This document shows positions 35,335-46,482 of a stretch of DNA of 64,000 nt, in pieces (position 1 is the first letter of the stretch; the number at the start of each line of letters is the position of its first letter). The stretch is from Ignelater luminosus (taxonomy: Eukaryota; Arthropoda; Insecta; Coleoptera; Elateridae). Location: assembly GCA_011009095.1 (NCBI GenBank), contig VTPC01090623.1, positions 26,709 to 90,708 of the forward strand. The letters are read 5' to 3'. The notes under the pieces are model-generated. The model saw only the letters and a list, made by a program, of their open reading frames with translations, was not told where the DNA came from and searched no databases. The position numbers were made by a program, and so were the translations under genes.

Positions 35335-37370
35335 GTAGTTCGCTACTTTCAAAGTTTGCATCTTAATATTATTGATTTGGTTAGTTGGTTATCGGTTTGG
35401 TAAATATCAGTTCTTGGACTAGTTTTGATAACAGCACTCCTCCTTTCAGATGCGGTCAAGTTTTACTGCGGTGGATTTGTACGCTGTTGACAGAGCTCAG
35501 TCCCTAACTTTATAGAGTTAACTCTAGGTTTTTCACTCGTATCGCTAGCAGTATGTGCTGCAGTAGAGAAATGGTGCTTTAGCGATCTGCTATAGGATGA
35601 ATATAAATTACTAACGGAATTACAAAAATAAATTTTTACAAAGCTCAGCTGCATATCTTTTATGAAATGAGATGTTCAGAAACTGGAACAAGAAATTGTA
35701 AAACCTGTGGGAAAAGTAAATAATAACATCTTTAGATAGTATACAGGATGTTGTATTCGCAATTTCAATTTTATTGTATTTTTGGTTCAAATGGAATTTT
35801 TCACATGAAAAGAGACTTTTCAACGTTGACGTGTGTCGTGTCGATTTATGTTAACATTTCCAGTTGCGTATTATATTTGTAAGAATATTTTCTCATTTTT
35901 ACTATAAATGTTTCCTTTGATATGTAATACTATGTACCAACAATTATTGGCAATGAGTAAAAGAGTGGGGAATATTTCATCCGAACAAACTGATGCATCA
36001 GAGAGGACTTTACGTCACAACATCCGCACTTGAAACAAGGAAAATTGTCGCAATTTACTCCTAAAACGGCACAAGATTTATGATTTAACTGACACGCTAA
36101 ATCCAATGTATGAAGCGAGAAAAAGTTGGACTTGGAAAGCGTGGAGAAGGGTAAAAAAAAGCTGCTTAAATTAAAAATTTGCATTGGGTATTATTTGCTT
36201 ACATTTATTTATACAAGACCAAGTAGATAAAACGAGAAAAAAATTACAAAACAACTGCTAGCAGGGACCAAGCTCTCAAGATTTGTCTACATATGAAGAG
36301 ATAGTAGTGACTGTCATCAGAAAAGTCCTTACTGAAGGCCAACCAAATATACATGAGAGTTATTTTGCTAATGATTTAATAGAAGAAAAAGACATGTAAG
36401 CTAAAGCAAAAGATATTGGTATCAATCAAGATACGATAAGTGTTGGTATCATGGGTACCAATGCTCTTGAAATGGAAAACATTCTTCGAACTATTACATT
36501 TATCTAATATTCCACTTAAAATTGTATTTGTAAAAGAACATAAATCAAAAAAGGGAAGAGAAACTACAGAAACGATGGTAAACGTAATTCTTCTAAATTA
36601 CAAAATTCAACTATAGCTTTTGAAAGATTTGAAGAACAAATGGAACAAAATTGAAATGAAAAAAAACATAGAACCGCACAAACATGTCTTTTTTTATGAG
36701 AGACATATGTTTATTAGAAAAAATATCAATTAAAGAAAACTATTGCAAAAAAAAATGGAAATGTAAATAAAAAAGTAACTATTTTAATATTCTGATAATC
36801 TTTCACCTTGTCAACTGGAACTGTGACGTCTAAGCAAAATTAAAGAACATCAAATTGTGGTAAGTATTCAGACATCAAACTCCCAGTAGCAACCTTTTTT
36901 CCCACAGCGAATAATAAAAGTTCCAACATCAATGTGCTTTACTTTTTATTTGCACTTTATAAATCTTGTTCTTTTTTTTGCTAAAAAGGATTTCGTAGCA
37001 AAAGAATTCAAAGCCATTAAGACCTGTTAAAACAGAAAATTTCAAATCATTAAATAGTTGTAGTAATAACTGGATATAAACCTTAACGGAAAAGCTGAAG
37101 TTCTAGAAGGTAGCGTTAAATAAAGCTAATAAGCGCCTAACCATGTTTTTCTTAAACAAATAAGTTGTAACAAATTTAGTTTCTAAAAGATTTTCAAATG
37201 GATCATCTCTGACCCTCAGATCAAAAATAAAAGTCGTTGAAAACGATGAATTGCTGCTTGTTCTGCCTCTTCAAGATTTTTAATTGCTGCGATGTTTATT
37301 ATTTCATCAACCGCTGCCATTTTAAATCTCACAAAAGTAAATTTAACTCACTGCACCTCTAAAATAAATC
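35335..37370. other. Unassigned sequence
   Basis: No supported feature. It is AT-rich with a few short open blocks around 36.24-36.6 kb that do not resemble a known family. Confidence 0.45.
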
Positions 37371-37759
37371 TCTATCTAGTAATATAAAGCAGTCGAAGCC
37401 ATATCGTAAAAAGTATATAAGACTGTATGGAAAATAAAGGACTAACTAAGTGCCCCATTTCCAAATCTTAGACTCTTCAATTTTTTTTTAATTAAAGCTT
37501 CTGCTAGCTTTAGAAATAATTAGCGGAACTTACAATACGGACTTAATAAATCTGGATAAGGTTAGTGAATAATTAAAAACTAATTAAAGGCTTCACCATG
37601 ACATAGCAAATCTTCTTATTCAACAATTTGTTTAGTGCTTCTTTAGAAAACAAATAAAATCAGAGTGATGGAGTTCACTTAGGCGAAAATAATCGAAAAA
37701 AAATTTAATTTTTAAGAACAATACCAAAAGCCTATAATTAGCCTTTAATTAGAAACAAG

Positions 37760-38700
37760 TAAAATTTTCAAAATCAGGGTCGTACGTGTGAGTACTTGTA
37801 CCCCGGCCTTCGACAACTAACTTAGACCGCAATTATTTTAAGAAAACTAAACATGAGTCATGCTTTCTAGCAAATTCTTGGAGCCTTTAGTTATTAACAA
37901 GCAAGATTTTCAAAATCAGAACCGTAAGAAGTAAGTGTACTTGCACCCTGGTTCTCGACAACTAACATAGTCAAAGATTATTTTGAGAAAACTGTAGAAA
38001 CCTTATCTTTTCTAGCTAATTCTTGAAGCCTTTAATTAACCTTTAATTAGTCTTTAATTATTTACAATGATTGTTTTCAAAATCAAGGCCGTAAGTATGA
38101 GTACTTGCACCCCAGCCCATAAAAAACCAGCATAGACAAAGATTGTTTTGAGAAAACTAAACAATACTACAATCTTTTCAAGCGAATTCTTAAAACCTTA
38201 GATCAGCTTTTAGTTATTAACATACCGGCTTTTCAAATTGGAACTATCATAGCGGGAGATTATTTGAGAAAACTATACAAAACTCATATTTTCGAACTAA
38301 TCTTCGAGCATATCTCCAAACCTCTAATTAGTGTTTAATTGTTAACAATAAAGTTTCTCAAAATCAGAACTGTCACCCGGAGTACTTGCACCCTTATTGG
38401 CGACACTTTACATATTTGGAAATTATTTTCTACACTGTCTCAAGTTTCAAGAAGTAAGTGTAGTTTCCAACTAGTGGTGAAGTTGCGGATGCGACTAGTG
38501 TGATGGCATTTTAGTGTACTTGTAGTGTACTTGGACCTTAGTCCCAAAAAACGTAGATATTAGGTAATTTATAAAAAAAACTAAACACAGTTAGTCTTTT
38601 TGTTGAAATCTTTGAAACCTTTAATAAGGCTTCAATTATTAACAAATACTTTATTCAAACTCAAGGCCGTAAGCATGAGTATTTGCACACTGTCACAGAA
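37760..38700 (+). repeat. Tandem repeat array in left fold-back arm
   Basis: Direct, diverged units of about 140-160 bp begin near 37.77, 37.91, 38.07, 38.22, 38.35 and 38.65 kb. Each contains words such as AAAATCAGGGCCGTA, GAGTACTTGCACCC, TTATTTTGAGAAAACTA and CCTTTAATTAG. The inverted counterparts lie at about 39.7-40.05 kb. Confidence 0.75.
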
Positions 38701-38779
38701 GAGAAAAAAATTTATTTATTTTGAGAAAACTATAAGTGTCGTTTTCAAGAAACAACCTAACAACTTCGGTGAAGATATA

Positions 38780-39561
38780 CAGGGTGATCATTTTAAAACT
38801 TCCCACCTTGAACAACTTTTTAATTAGCACAATTATCAAAAATCGTTGAAACGTGTCGCTTTTGTTTTGGAGGGAGACATTTAATAACCTACTCTAGCAA
38901 GTTGGGAAACTTTCACCCTCCGCCCCAGCCACTTTCTCCCCAAAATTTTAAATGGCAGTACCCCATGTGTGATATATCATTTTAAAGGGTATGACATCCT
39001 CAATCAAAAATGTATTTAATTCAATCAATACATTTTTGTCTCTAGTTCACGAACGGCTAGACCGATTTTAATTTTCTTTAATGTAAAAGATTGAGAGTTT
39101 TATACCTTTTAAAATGATCTATTACACATGAGGTAGTGCCGTTAAAAATTCTGAAGTGGAAGTGGTTGGGGGGAGAGTAAAAGTTTACCAGAATCTTAAA
39201 TGGCATTATTTCACGTGTGATATATCATTTTAAAGGGTATAGAATTTTCAATCTTTTACATCAAAGAAAATTAAAATCAGCCCAGCCGTTCGTGAACTAG
39301 AGACAAAAATGTATTGATTGAATTAAATACATTTTTGATTGAGGATGTCATACCCTTTAAAATGATATATTACAGATGGGGTAGTACCATTTAAAATTTT
39401 GTGGAGGGGGTGCCTGGGGGGAAGGGTGAAAGTTTCCCAACTGGCTAGAGTAGGTTATTAAATGTCCCCCTCCAAAAAAAAATCGACACGTTTCAGCAAT
39501 TTTTGATAATTTTACTATTAAAGAGTTATTCAAGGTGGGAAGTTTCTAAATGATCACCCTG
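38780..39561. mobile_element. Palindromic mariner-type MITE nested in the fold-back
   Basis: A 782-bp, almost perfectly palindromic element of two arms of roughly 390 bp. It starts CAGGGTGATCATTTTAAAAC and ends, on the minus strand, CAGGGTGATCATTTAGAAAC. TA (in fact TATA) lies on both sides. Inner matches include CGAACGGCTAGACC against its inverted CAGCCCAGCCGTTCG and the ATGTATTTAATTCAATCAAT stretch. TA target and CAGGGTG ends fit the Tc1/mariner superfamily. It has no coding capacity and sits between the arms of the larger element. Confidence 0.88.
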
Positions 39562-40344
39562 TATAATCAAAATAAGAAAATTAATTTTGCAATGCTTATT
39601 TATGTATTTCATAGAAATCGATTGAATCAGAATTGAAACGGCCAAATAAGAACCTAAATATGATTTTCAAGTGTGTTCAAGATTAAAAGTAAGTTAAGAG
39701 ATTGTAGATAATTAAAGGCTAATTAAAGGCTTCAAGAATTAGCTAGAAAAAATGAGGTTTCTACAGTTTTCTCAAAATAATCTTTGCCTATGTTAGTTGC
39801 CGGAGGCCAGAGTATAAGTGCTCACACTTAAAGCCCTGAGTTTAAAAAAAAATAATTGTAAATAATTATAGGCTAATTAAAGGCTTCAAGAATTAGCTAG
39901 GAAAGATGAGGTTCGTCAGTTTTCTCAAAATAATTTTTGTCTATGTTAGTTGTCGAGGGCCAGGGTGCAAGTAAACTCACTTACGGCCCTGATTTCGAAA
40001 AAAAATATTATAAATAGTTAAAGGCTAATTAAAGGTTCTCGGTATTTGTTTTCTAAAGAAGTACTTAACAAATTGGCGAATATGAAGATTTGCTATGTCA
40101 TCGTGAAGTCTTTAATTAGCCTTTAATTATTCAGTAATTTCATCTAGATTTATTAAGTCCGTGTCGTCAGTTCCACTAATTATTTCTAATGCTAGCGGAA
40201 CCTTTTAATTTAAAAAAGATTGAAGAGTCTAAAATTTGAGAATGGGGCACTTAATTAGCCTATAACTAACCTTTTATTTTCCATGTGGTCTTATATAGTT
40301 TTAACAGTATGACTCCGCCTGCTTTATATTACTTCTATAGCTCA

Positions 40345-42245
40345 AGATTTGACAACTCAGTTGCATGTGAAATGTGTATTTCTAATGGTTGTTTCCATTA
40401 GAATTATATCGAACTAAAGCTTTCGTACGAACCTGAATCTGTATGATTCAAAAATGCCAAAATTAAATGTTCTTAGAAACTGATGTCATATTTCTCATAT
40501 GAAATTATTGCTAATGATTCGAGAATCGGCCTCCTTTCAGAGATCCCATCTCAAAGTTTACTATTAATAATGGAAGAACAAATGACCATCGCAGCGTATA
40601 AATCTCTGATAGAGAATTGTGTCAGTTTAATTAAATTCGTTTCAGCTTTACAATGCTGCATATTTCAGTCAAATTAAACAAAAATGACATATATTAAGCG
40701 TTAACGTTGCTAAGGGTCAACGGCTTGTAAAACCCTTAGGACGTTGGTTAGGTAATTTAACTAGAAACTGGAGGAAATTAAGAATAAATAATTGATTATA
40801 ACTAGAGTCGGGATGTGTTGAGGAGGACGACGGCGGCGGTAACCTGAATGAAACCGTGAAGTAGTTTTATGCGCGCAGGCAGTAATAACGCATTTTAAAA
40901 TGAATATAAAAAGATGAAAAAACAACAAAATAAAATTTGAAAACACCTCAAACGTATGAAAATAAGTAAATTTGTGTGAAAAATTATATCCTTAAATCCT
41001 CTTAGGTTCTTTATTTGGTAATCCCTCTGCGAAATGTATCGAATATTTAATATTTCCTTCATGGTCTCTCGGTTATTTTCAATGGAATGATAAATGGCTT
41101 TAGTAATTTAATCCCAGATATGACGTTCGGTACAATCATGTTAGACACTGGATGCCATAATATTCGTCATTCGGGAAAACAAACATTCATATTTCATTTT
41201 GCATTTTCAGTATTATTGACAGATTTCTCGTTAGTCCACCTACTATTTTCAAGAATTTCTCATTTTTCCATGAATGATTTTAAATAATCCTTTTCTTTTT
41301 TTGTTTCCGTTCCTGTATAATTCCTTTCTGACGTTTTAGATTTAATTTTTCTTTTTATTTACTGTTGTAAATATTCACTTTTATATTTAATAAAGACAAG
41401 AGTAGCATTTGATATACTTTTTAATACCTGTTTATTAAAAATACGTAAAGACTTCAATGTTGTCGATGTAAAAACGCGTCAGTCTACCGTATAATTCTAC
41501 ATCCATATTTTTCGCGTCATTCTCAATCTCTTTCTCCTATCTCCTAGGAGACGCCTGCCACCCTTAACTTGACTACCTTCCGCTGTGTAATTTCCTCTGC
41601 GAGTTCAACGACAGTCGGCTTTTTGATTTTCTCTTCATAACTTCAAAATACACATATTTAAGTTTTTTTCCTTTTTTTTAGAGCTTAATAATAGTAGCTA
41701 GCAGTAAACATGAAATTAACCACTAGGGCTTATTACTCAAACGGAGATATTGATATTGCTTACGGTTCAATAATTAAATGAACAAGTTAATCTAATAACC
41801 CAAAATGACCTTCGTTATAGATGAATATGGTAATGCAATTAGGATAATTACTAAATTATGTTCTAATATATCTGATGCATATGTTCGGTTGTGTTGCATA
41901 ATCATAGTTGCATTATTGAATACTAAATTTGCTCTATCTAAACTCAATCTATTATGTGATAATTAGTAAGAGTTTCAAAAAGGATAATCTACATACATTA
42001 TAATTATCGTTTTATTATAATTTGGCATTTTAAATTTTTTATTTATAAGCATAGAACATTTAGAAAAAATGAACTGATTATGAATACATTGTAGGTTTGC
42101 CTTAGTTTTGGCATAATCCCTTTCCTAGTCATTTTTACAAAAGAGTTGACATTGACATTGTTTCCTTATTTTAAAGTTATTTTTTCTGAGAAAGTTTAAC
42201 TTAAGGAGTTGTGTATTCCTTCAAAAGCAGTTATGAATTACCATA
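40345..42245. other. Unassigned sequence
   Basis: No gene recognised. A GC-rich patch at 40.81-40.85 kb (GAGGAGGACGACGGCGGCGG) and one at 41.53-41.65 kb stand out but match nothing I know. Confidence 0.4.
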
Positions 42246-42249
42246 TAAT

Positions 42250-42328
42250 AGAAAATACTGGGCTTCGAATAGGATTTGAACCTGTCGCCTTCCGTTCACC
42301 GTACCAAAACTCTACCAACTATGATTTA
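42250..42328 (-). repeat. tRNA-like SINE head or tRNA relic
   Basis: The minus strand reads TAGTTGGTAGAG (A-box-like), then about 30 bases on GACAGGTTCAAATCC (B-box-like). The T-arm nearly pairs, but the acceptor stem does not close, so this is not a working tRNA. A decayed SINE head or tRNA pseudogene is likely. Confidence 0.4.
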
Positions 42329-42513
42329 TTATTTATGCACGATAGAATTCATTAAAAAAGTATTACAGATTTGTGTTTGGTTTCATCAAACCATCAAACC
42401 ACAGCAAGCACTAAAAGTAGTGTTAAGTGCAAAGACGAAAGGCTCTACTAACGATTAACAAATGTATCCAAACAAAATTATTGTCGATGTTCGCCTCTTT
42501 GCATCGACCCATA

Positions 42514-43656
42514 CTAGTTTTCCTGATCCTGGTTGTTTCTAACTGCACCACTCTTGGTGCCATTTCTTCTAAGATGACCCTCCTCACCGCATCTCCAGCA
42601 CTGTAGTCTTACTTTCTTCGATTGCTGTTCTTCCAACATTTGTTTTATCATTCGTTTCATTTTGTCCTCCATATTTTCTGCCTCAGCACTTCGCACACGG
42701 GCATGACCATGGGATGTTCTCTTGGCTGCTTCAAACTCGAGCGCGTGCGGCAAAGCACTTTCTAATTTTACATGACGCGCAAGTCTCAAAGCCTGTTGGG
42801 TTTCAGAATCTCGAACAGCGTCGATAAAGGTTTGGACAGCCAGCTGCTCAAGAAAGATCTGCGGAGCATCTGAATATGCTAGCGTAATTAAACGCTCTAT
42901 GTCCGCTTGGAGTTCTTGTAAACTCTCTCCAGGTTTCTGCATTTTACTTTTCAGTTGCGCGTAGTATACTTGCTGGAGGTGTTTATCTCCATAACGCATA
43001 TCTAATCGTGATGCTAATTCTTTGAAATTTTCTCGCAAGTGGTACGGAACCGTACGTATCACATCCAGGGCATCTCCACGTAAAGCCACTATTAGAGACG
43101 CTGCCTTTTCTTTTTCACTCCACTTATTAGTAACAGCAGCCGCTTCAAACTGCATTCAATAAGTGGACCAGGCTATCTTTCTATCGAAAATTGGAGGCTG
43201 AACATGATTTTTCGGCGTACCATTGCTTCCAATAACCGCCAAGGGTTGCTCGTGGATCACCCGTTGCGCAGGTAGAAGTTGTATATCTTCAGGTACCTCG
43301 CTGCGAGCGTCTACACTTTCTTCCACGACTTGACCCATAGTGAACATAGCAAACTTTTGTTGTAGTTCGTCATATTTTTGATATAATCCATCAACTTCCT
43401 CTTTAACTTCCTTTTTCATTGTCTCCATTTTTACATTCATTTCTTCTTTAACTTCTTCAAGTTCACTTTGCACATTATTTATTTCCTCTTTAATTTCAGT
43501 TTGCACGCTATTTATTTCATTTTTTATATTTTCCATATTTGAATTCATATCTTGTTTAAATTCTAGTTGGTTATTTTCCATAGTTTGCTTAAGTTCTTGT
43601 AACATCTTAATTAATTCCAAATCCATTTTAGCTGAAGCAGATCTTGTGGTAGGCAT
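42514..43656 (-). pseudogene. gag region of LTR element (fossil)
   Basis: The region begins MPTTRSASAKMDLELIKML and continues into a long acidic/basic heptad stretch (about residues 10-100) predicted as coiled coil. A capsid-like helical region follows (IVALRGDALDVIRTVP, then FKELASRLDMRYGD and the 'QELQADIERL' segment). A zinc-knuckle region (CWRCGEEGH) lies near the C-terminus. This is the usual order of an insect Gypsy-type Gag: oligomerisation, capsid, nucleic-acid binding. It is a broken fossil. Confidence 0.8.
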
Positions 43657-43690
43657 TCAGAAATTATTTTTGTTTTAAATTTTTAAATTT

Positions 43691-43704
43691 CACACCTGAC
43701 ACCA
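43691..43704 (-). other. Primer binding site, tRNA-Leu type
   Basis: The minus strand reads TGGTGTCAGGTGTG two bases after the LTR. TGGTGTCAG is the complement of the 3' end of many eukaryotic tRNA-Leu, so this is probably the minus-strand priming site. Confidence 0.65.
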
Positions 43705-43706
43705 AT

Positions 43707-44103
43707 TGTTACGTTTTAACAAAAACGTGTATTTATTTTTATTTGGTTTATTACAATTTATTTCCAGAATTTATTTACACTAAATTGTTTATTTAATTAT
43801 GCACAGAAAAATTTATTTATCACTAATTAACATTTGTTTCGTTCGTAACTACTAGCTGATTGACTGTAGAACTGCCCTTGGCTCGATCAACGCAGCCTTA
43901 TATTCGTTTCCGCGTTAGTTCTTAATGGGGCTAGAAGATTCCCGCCATTTTCCCGCACATTTGACGGTGGAAAACTCTGGATAGTTCGAGACTTCTTCGG
44001 CACATTCGACCAGCTTGTTCGAGACTGTTCGGGACTTTTCTAGTATATTCGAAGGGTGGAGCGTTAAATTATCTTCTGAAAAACTTTTAACTTCACTATT
44101 ACA
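43707..44103 (-). repeat. LTR of the truncated retroelement
   Basis: On the minus strand it runs from TGTAATAGTGAAG to ACGTAACA, about 397 bp, with TG/CA ends. It contains a TATA-like AATATAAGGCTGCG and downstream AATAAA-type signals, as expected for promoter and polyadenylation functions. It is followed after two bases by the primer site. No second copy is present, so its age cannot be judged from LTR divergence. Confidence 0.8.
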
Positions 44104-44819
44104 GGAATTCAAGCAAGTAAGCAAGAACGAAAGGTTTAGGAACTGATCTCTTCTTCGGTAATCAAATAATGGCTGTAGTAATGTAGACCTTGATATTCAA
44201 GCAAAGTCTAGTCGAGAATGGGTATAGAGCGTTGGTAGACATGGCGGTGACTTTGGCGGCTGCAACAGTAAGACATTAATATCGCATACCTTTAGGAGGC
44301 GACATGCCTCGTCTAACCAAGTCTGTCGTGAACTTTTGGACGTTCTTGATTCTCATTCTAAGTGACAATTGAAGTAAATGGTAACACGAAATCCTCGGAT
44401 TTTCCGAACAAGATAGTGATGATGAATACGAAGCTCCAGGCAAAGTTTTTGTTTGTTTGCACAGCGCAGGACTCTGATCACGATCAGTCTAAAATGTTTG
44501 CATACTGTAGTCATAGTGGGTTCACTATAACGTGAAGATGGACAGCTCATGGTGAAGAACACAAGACTAGACAATATCCAGAGAGTCGCTTTAGAGATTC
44601 ACAATGACGTCAAAAAGATAAGTGTACAACTGAAGGATACCTAGCCAATGCGACATTGCAGTAACAAAATTTGGTTCTCGAGATTATGAAATTAGACTAT
44701 TAATGACCAGGACAATGGCACTGAATACATTTAGTTGCTTAGTAAAATTATGTAATAAATTATTTCCTTGGTATTCTAAGGGGAATATAATATATTCACA
44801 AATTTATTAAAGAAATAAA
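44104..44819. other. Unassigned sequence between LTR element and family R copy B
   Basis: No coding or terminal repeats recognised. Somewhat less AT-rich around 44.23-44.35 kb (GGCGGTGACTTTGGCGGCTG). Confidence 0.4.
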
Positions 44820-46470
44820 TGTTGTAACGGTTACTTTTTGCAAACGTTACTCTCATTTGGAAAGGAGTCTGACACTTAAGACTTCACACTGAGAGGCTGA
44901 TTAAATTATTTTAAGACCCTTCTATTGTTTTAAATCATTTAGTCTAACTTCTTTTGCAATTTTGGAATTTGAATAGCTGTTATTGGACTACTTTTTGTGA
45001 ATAGTATTTGATCCTAGAATTCTGGCTAGTAAATCCGATTTGGAGATGTTTCTAAGAATTGTTAAGTTAATTGTAACTTTCTGATAATTTGGGGAAAATT
45101 TTATTTCTTTTTGCTCTTTGATGGATGAATTTGTTATGTGACCAGTTATGGAAATTTATGTCGGTTAATATTTCCCTCTACATACTTATACTAATAAGTT
45201 TTTTAATGCCATTGATAGAAAATTCTTTTCCTTTTTATATCGAGACTTTAGATTTTCTGGGAAGTCGACTTGAAATCGGTGATTGGTTGTGCGACCTTTT
45301 CGAGGACGTAGCGGCTGTATTTCTGCTTGAAGAGACAAACTATGGACTAGGTTGGTTGTGTTACTTAGTGCGAAGTCCTAAACCTAAGGCTTCTTTTGGG
45401 AGCTTCCTTTTAGATTGCCGTAAAAACGATTTAGAAGTCGTCTTGATTAATTAAGGTTTAAGATTCCTTCAATGCCCCCGTAACATACCTTCCGAATGGT
45501 CTCATTTTTAATTTTTGGGTTGCCAATTTAAGTTCTGGGACGAGATTATTCCAACGTCGAAATCAGAGCCCAGATTGCATCTCATCGAAAATTTTCCCAT
45601 CTGAGATAGTTCTCCTGAATTACCTAAATGTCTAACAGTGCTATTCGAAATAAGAACTTATACAATAAATAAATTTAAATATTTAATTACAAAACAAGAT
45701 TTTAAGGATAATTTCGATACCAATCACTCGTCATATAAATTTGTTTAGCTTCTTGGTTGGTCGTGTTCAAAACTTTTTTTTATCTGTTTAATGTTTGTTT
45801 TATTCCTAAAATTTTTTATTCGAATCTGGACTTGAACTGAAATTTCTTATTTCTGTAATTAGATTTGTTACAGCTTCTTCATCTTCGAACAGATCTGTTC
45901 AGTACTAGAAAAGTTCTTTTGGTAAGTGTTTTTGTTTGTTTCAGTTTTGGTCCAGTATCAATTTGTACCTTATCTTAATTTTGTTGTTGTAAATTGGATT
46001 TAATTAACTTAAATTTATATAATTTTTTTGTAATAGTTTTATGTAATTACTGCTTCATTAAAATTTTTGAAATTCAGAATTATAATCTTCAAAATTTTAT
46101 TTGATACACATTTTTATAATTTTCCTCTTGCACTACAGATTATGATACCGAGTGTTCGTGGTTGATAAAAATTCAACATTTTTTGTTAAATATTTTTATA
46201 AATTTTTGCATTATTTGGTAGTGCATTTGTAAATACATTTAACTTTTTGATTTATTATTGAACTATTTAAAAATATTATTCCGTTTTATATTATTAATCG
46301 TAATTTTCTATTAGTTAATTTAATTACTTCTTTTCTTGTCTTTCTTGATTTCTGTTTTTGATCTTTTGTATCTTTTTTGGAATGTTTTTTTGTATGTATG
46401 TATAACTTATTTACCTGCGCCTAAGCCAACTTAATGAGCTTTAGTCGGCTTAAAACCACAGAGATCCTAG
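44820..46470 (+). repeat. Family R repeat, copy B
   Basis: It starts TGTTGTAACGGTTACTTTTT and ends GAGATCCTAG followed by TT. Collinear with copy C (reverse orientation at 52589-54482) throughout: for example TTTAGTCTAACTT, GAGCTGTTATTG-like, TTTGGAGATGTTT, GATACCAATCACTC, ATCGAGTGTTCGTGG-like and CGCCTAAG...CCTAG blocks occur in the same order. Near the 3' end TAAGCC (46422-46427) can pair with GGCTTA (46447-46452), 18 bases before the terminal CTAG. A 109-codon frame at 45125-45454 is not conserved in copy C and is probably chance. I do not recognise the family. Confidence 0.75.
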
Positions 46471-46482
46471 TTATCAAAGCGA

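Larger units (their letters stand above)
37372..40340. mobile_element. Fold-back element with repeat-rich arms
   Basis: The left arm begins CTATCTAGTAATATAAAGC; the right arm, read on the minus strand from 40340, begins CTATAGAAGTAATATAAAGC. Homology continues inward for several hundred bases (for example GGGGCACTTA-GTTAGTC against GGGGCACTTAATTAGCC, and GATTTATTAAGTCCGT in both). Both arms then enter a tandemly repeated unit of about 140-160 bp containing AAAATCA-GGCCGTAAG, AGTACTTGCACCC and TTTAATTAGCCTTTAATTA. The left arm holds about six decayed units, the right arm about two or three. No coding frame. The architecture resembles FB-type and other long-TIR elements, but the superfamily cannot be fixed because no target duplication is clear. 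Confidence 0.82.
42514..44103 (-). mobile_element. Truncated LTR retroelement (fossil)
   Basis: A minus-strand element made of, from high to low coordinate: an LTR (43707-44103), a primer binding site (43691-43704), a short leader and a gag region (42514-43656). It stops shortly after gag. No pol or second LTR was found, so it is a 5' remnant. Gag type, TGT...ACA LTR ends and the primer site suggest the Ty3/Gypsy group, but without pol this is tentative. The gag is well preserved, suggesting moderate age. Broken: at least one interruption plus loss of the downstream half. Confidence 0.8.

Noticed and set aside
45125-45454. 109-codon frame in family R copy B as a protein of the repeat
   Set aside because: The collinear part of copy C does not keep the frame.
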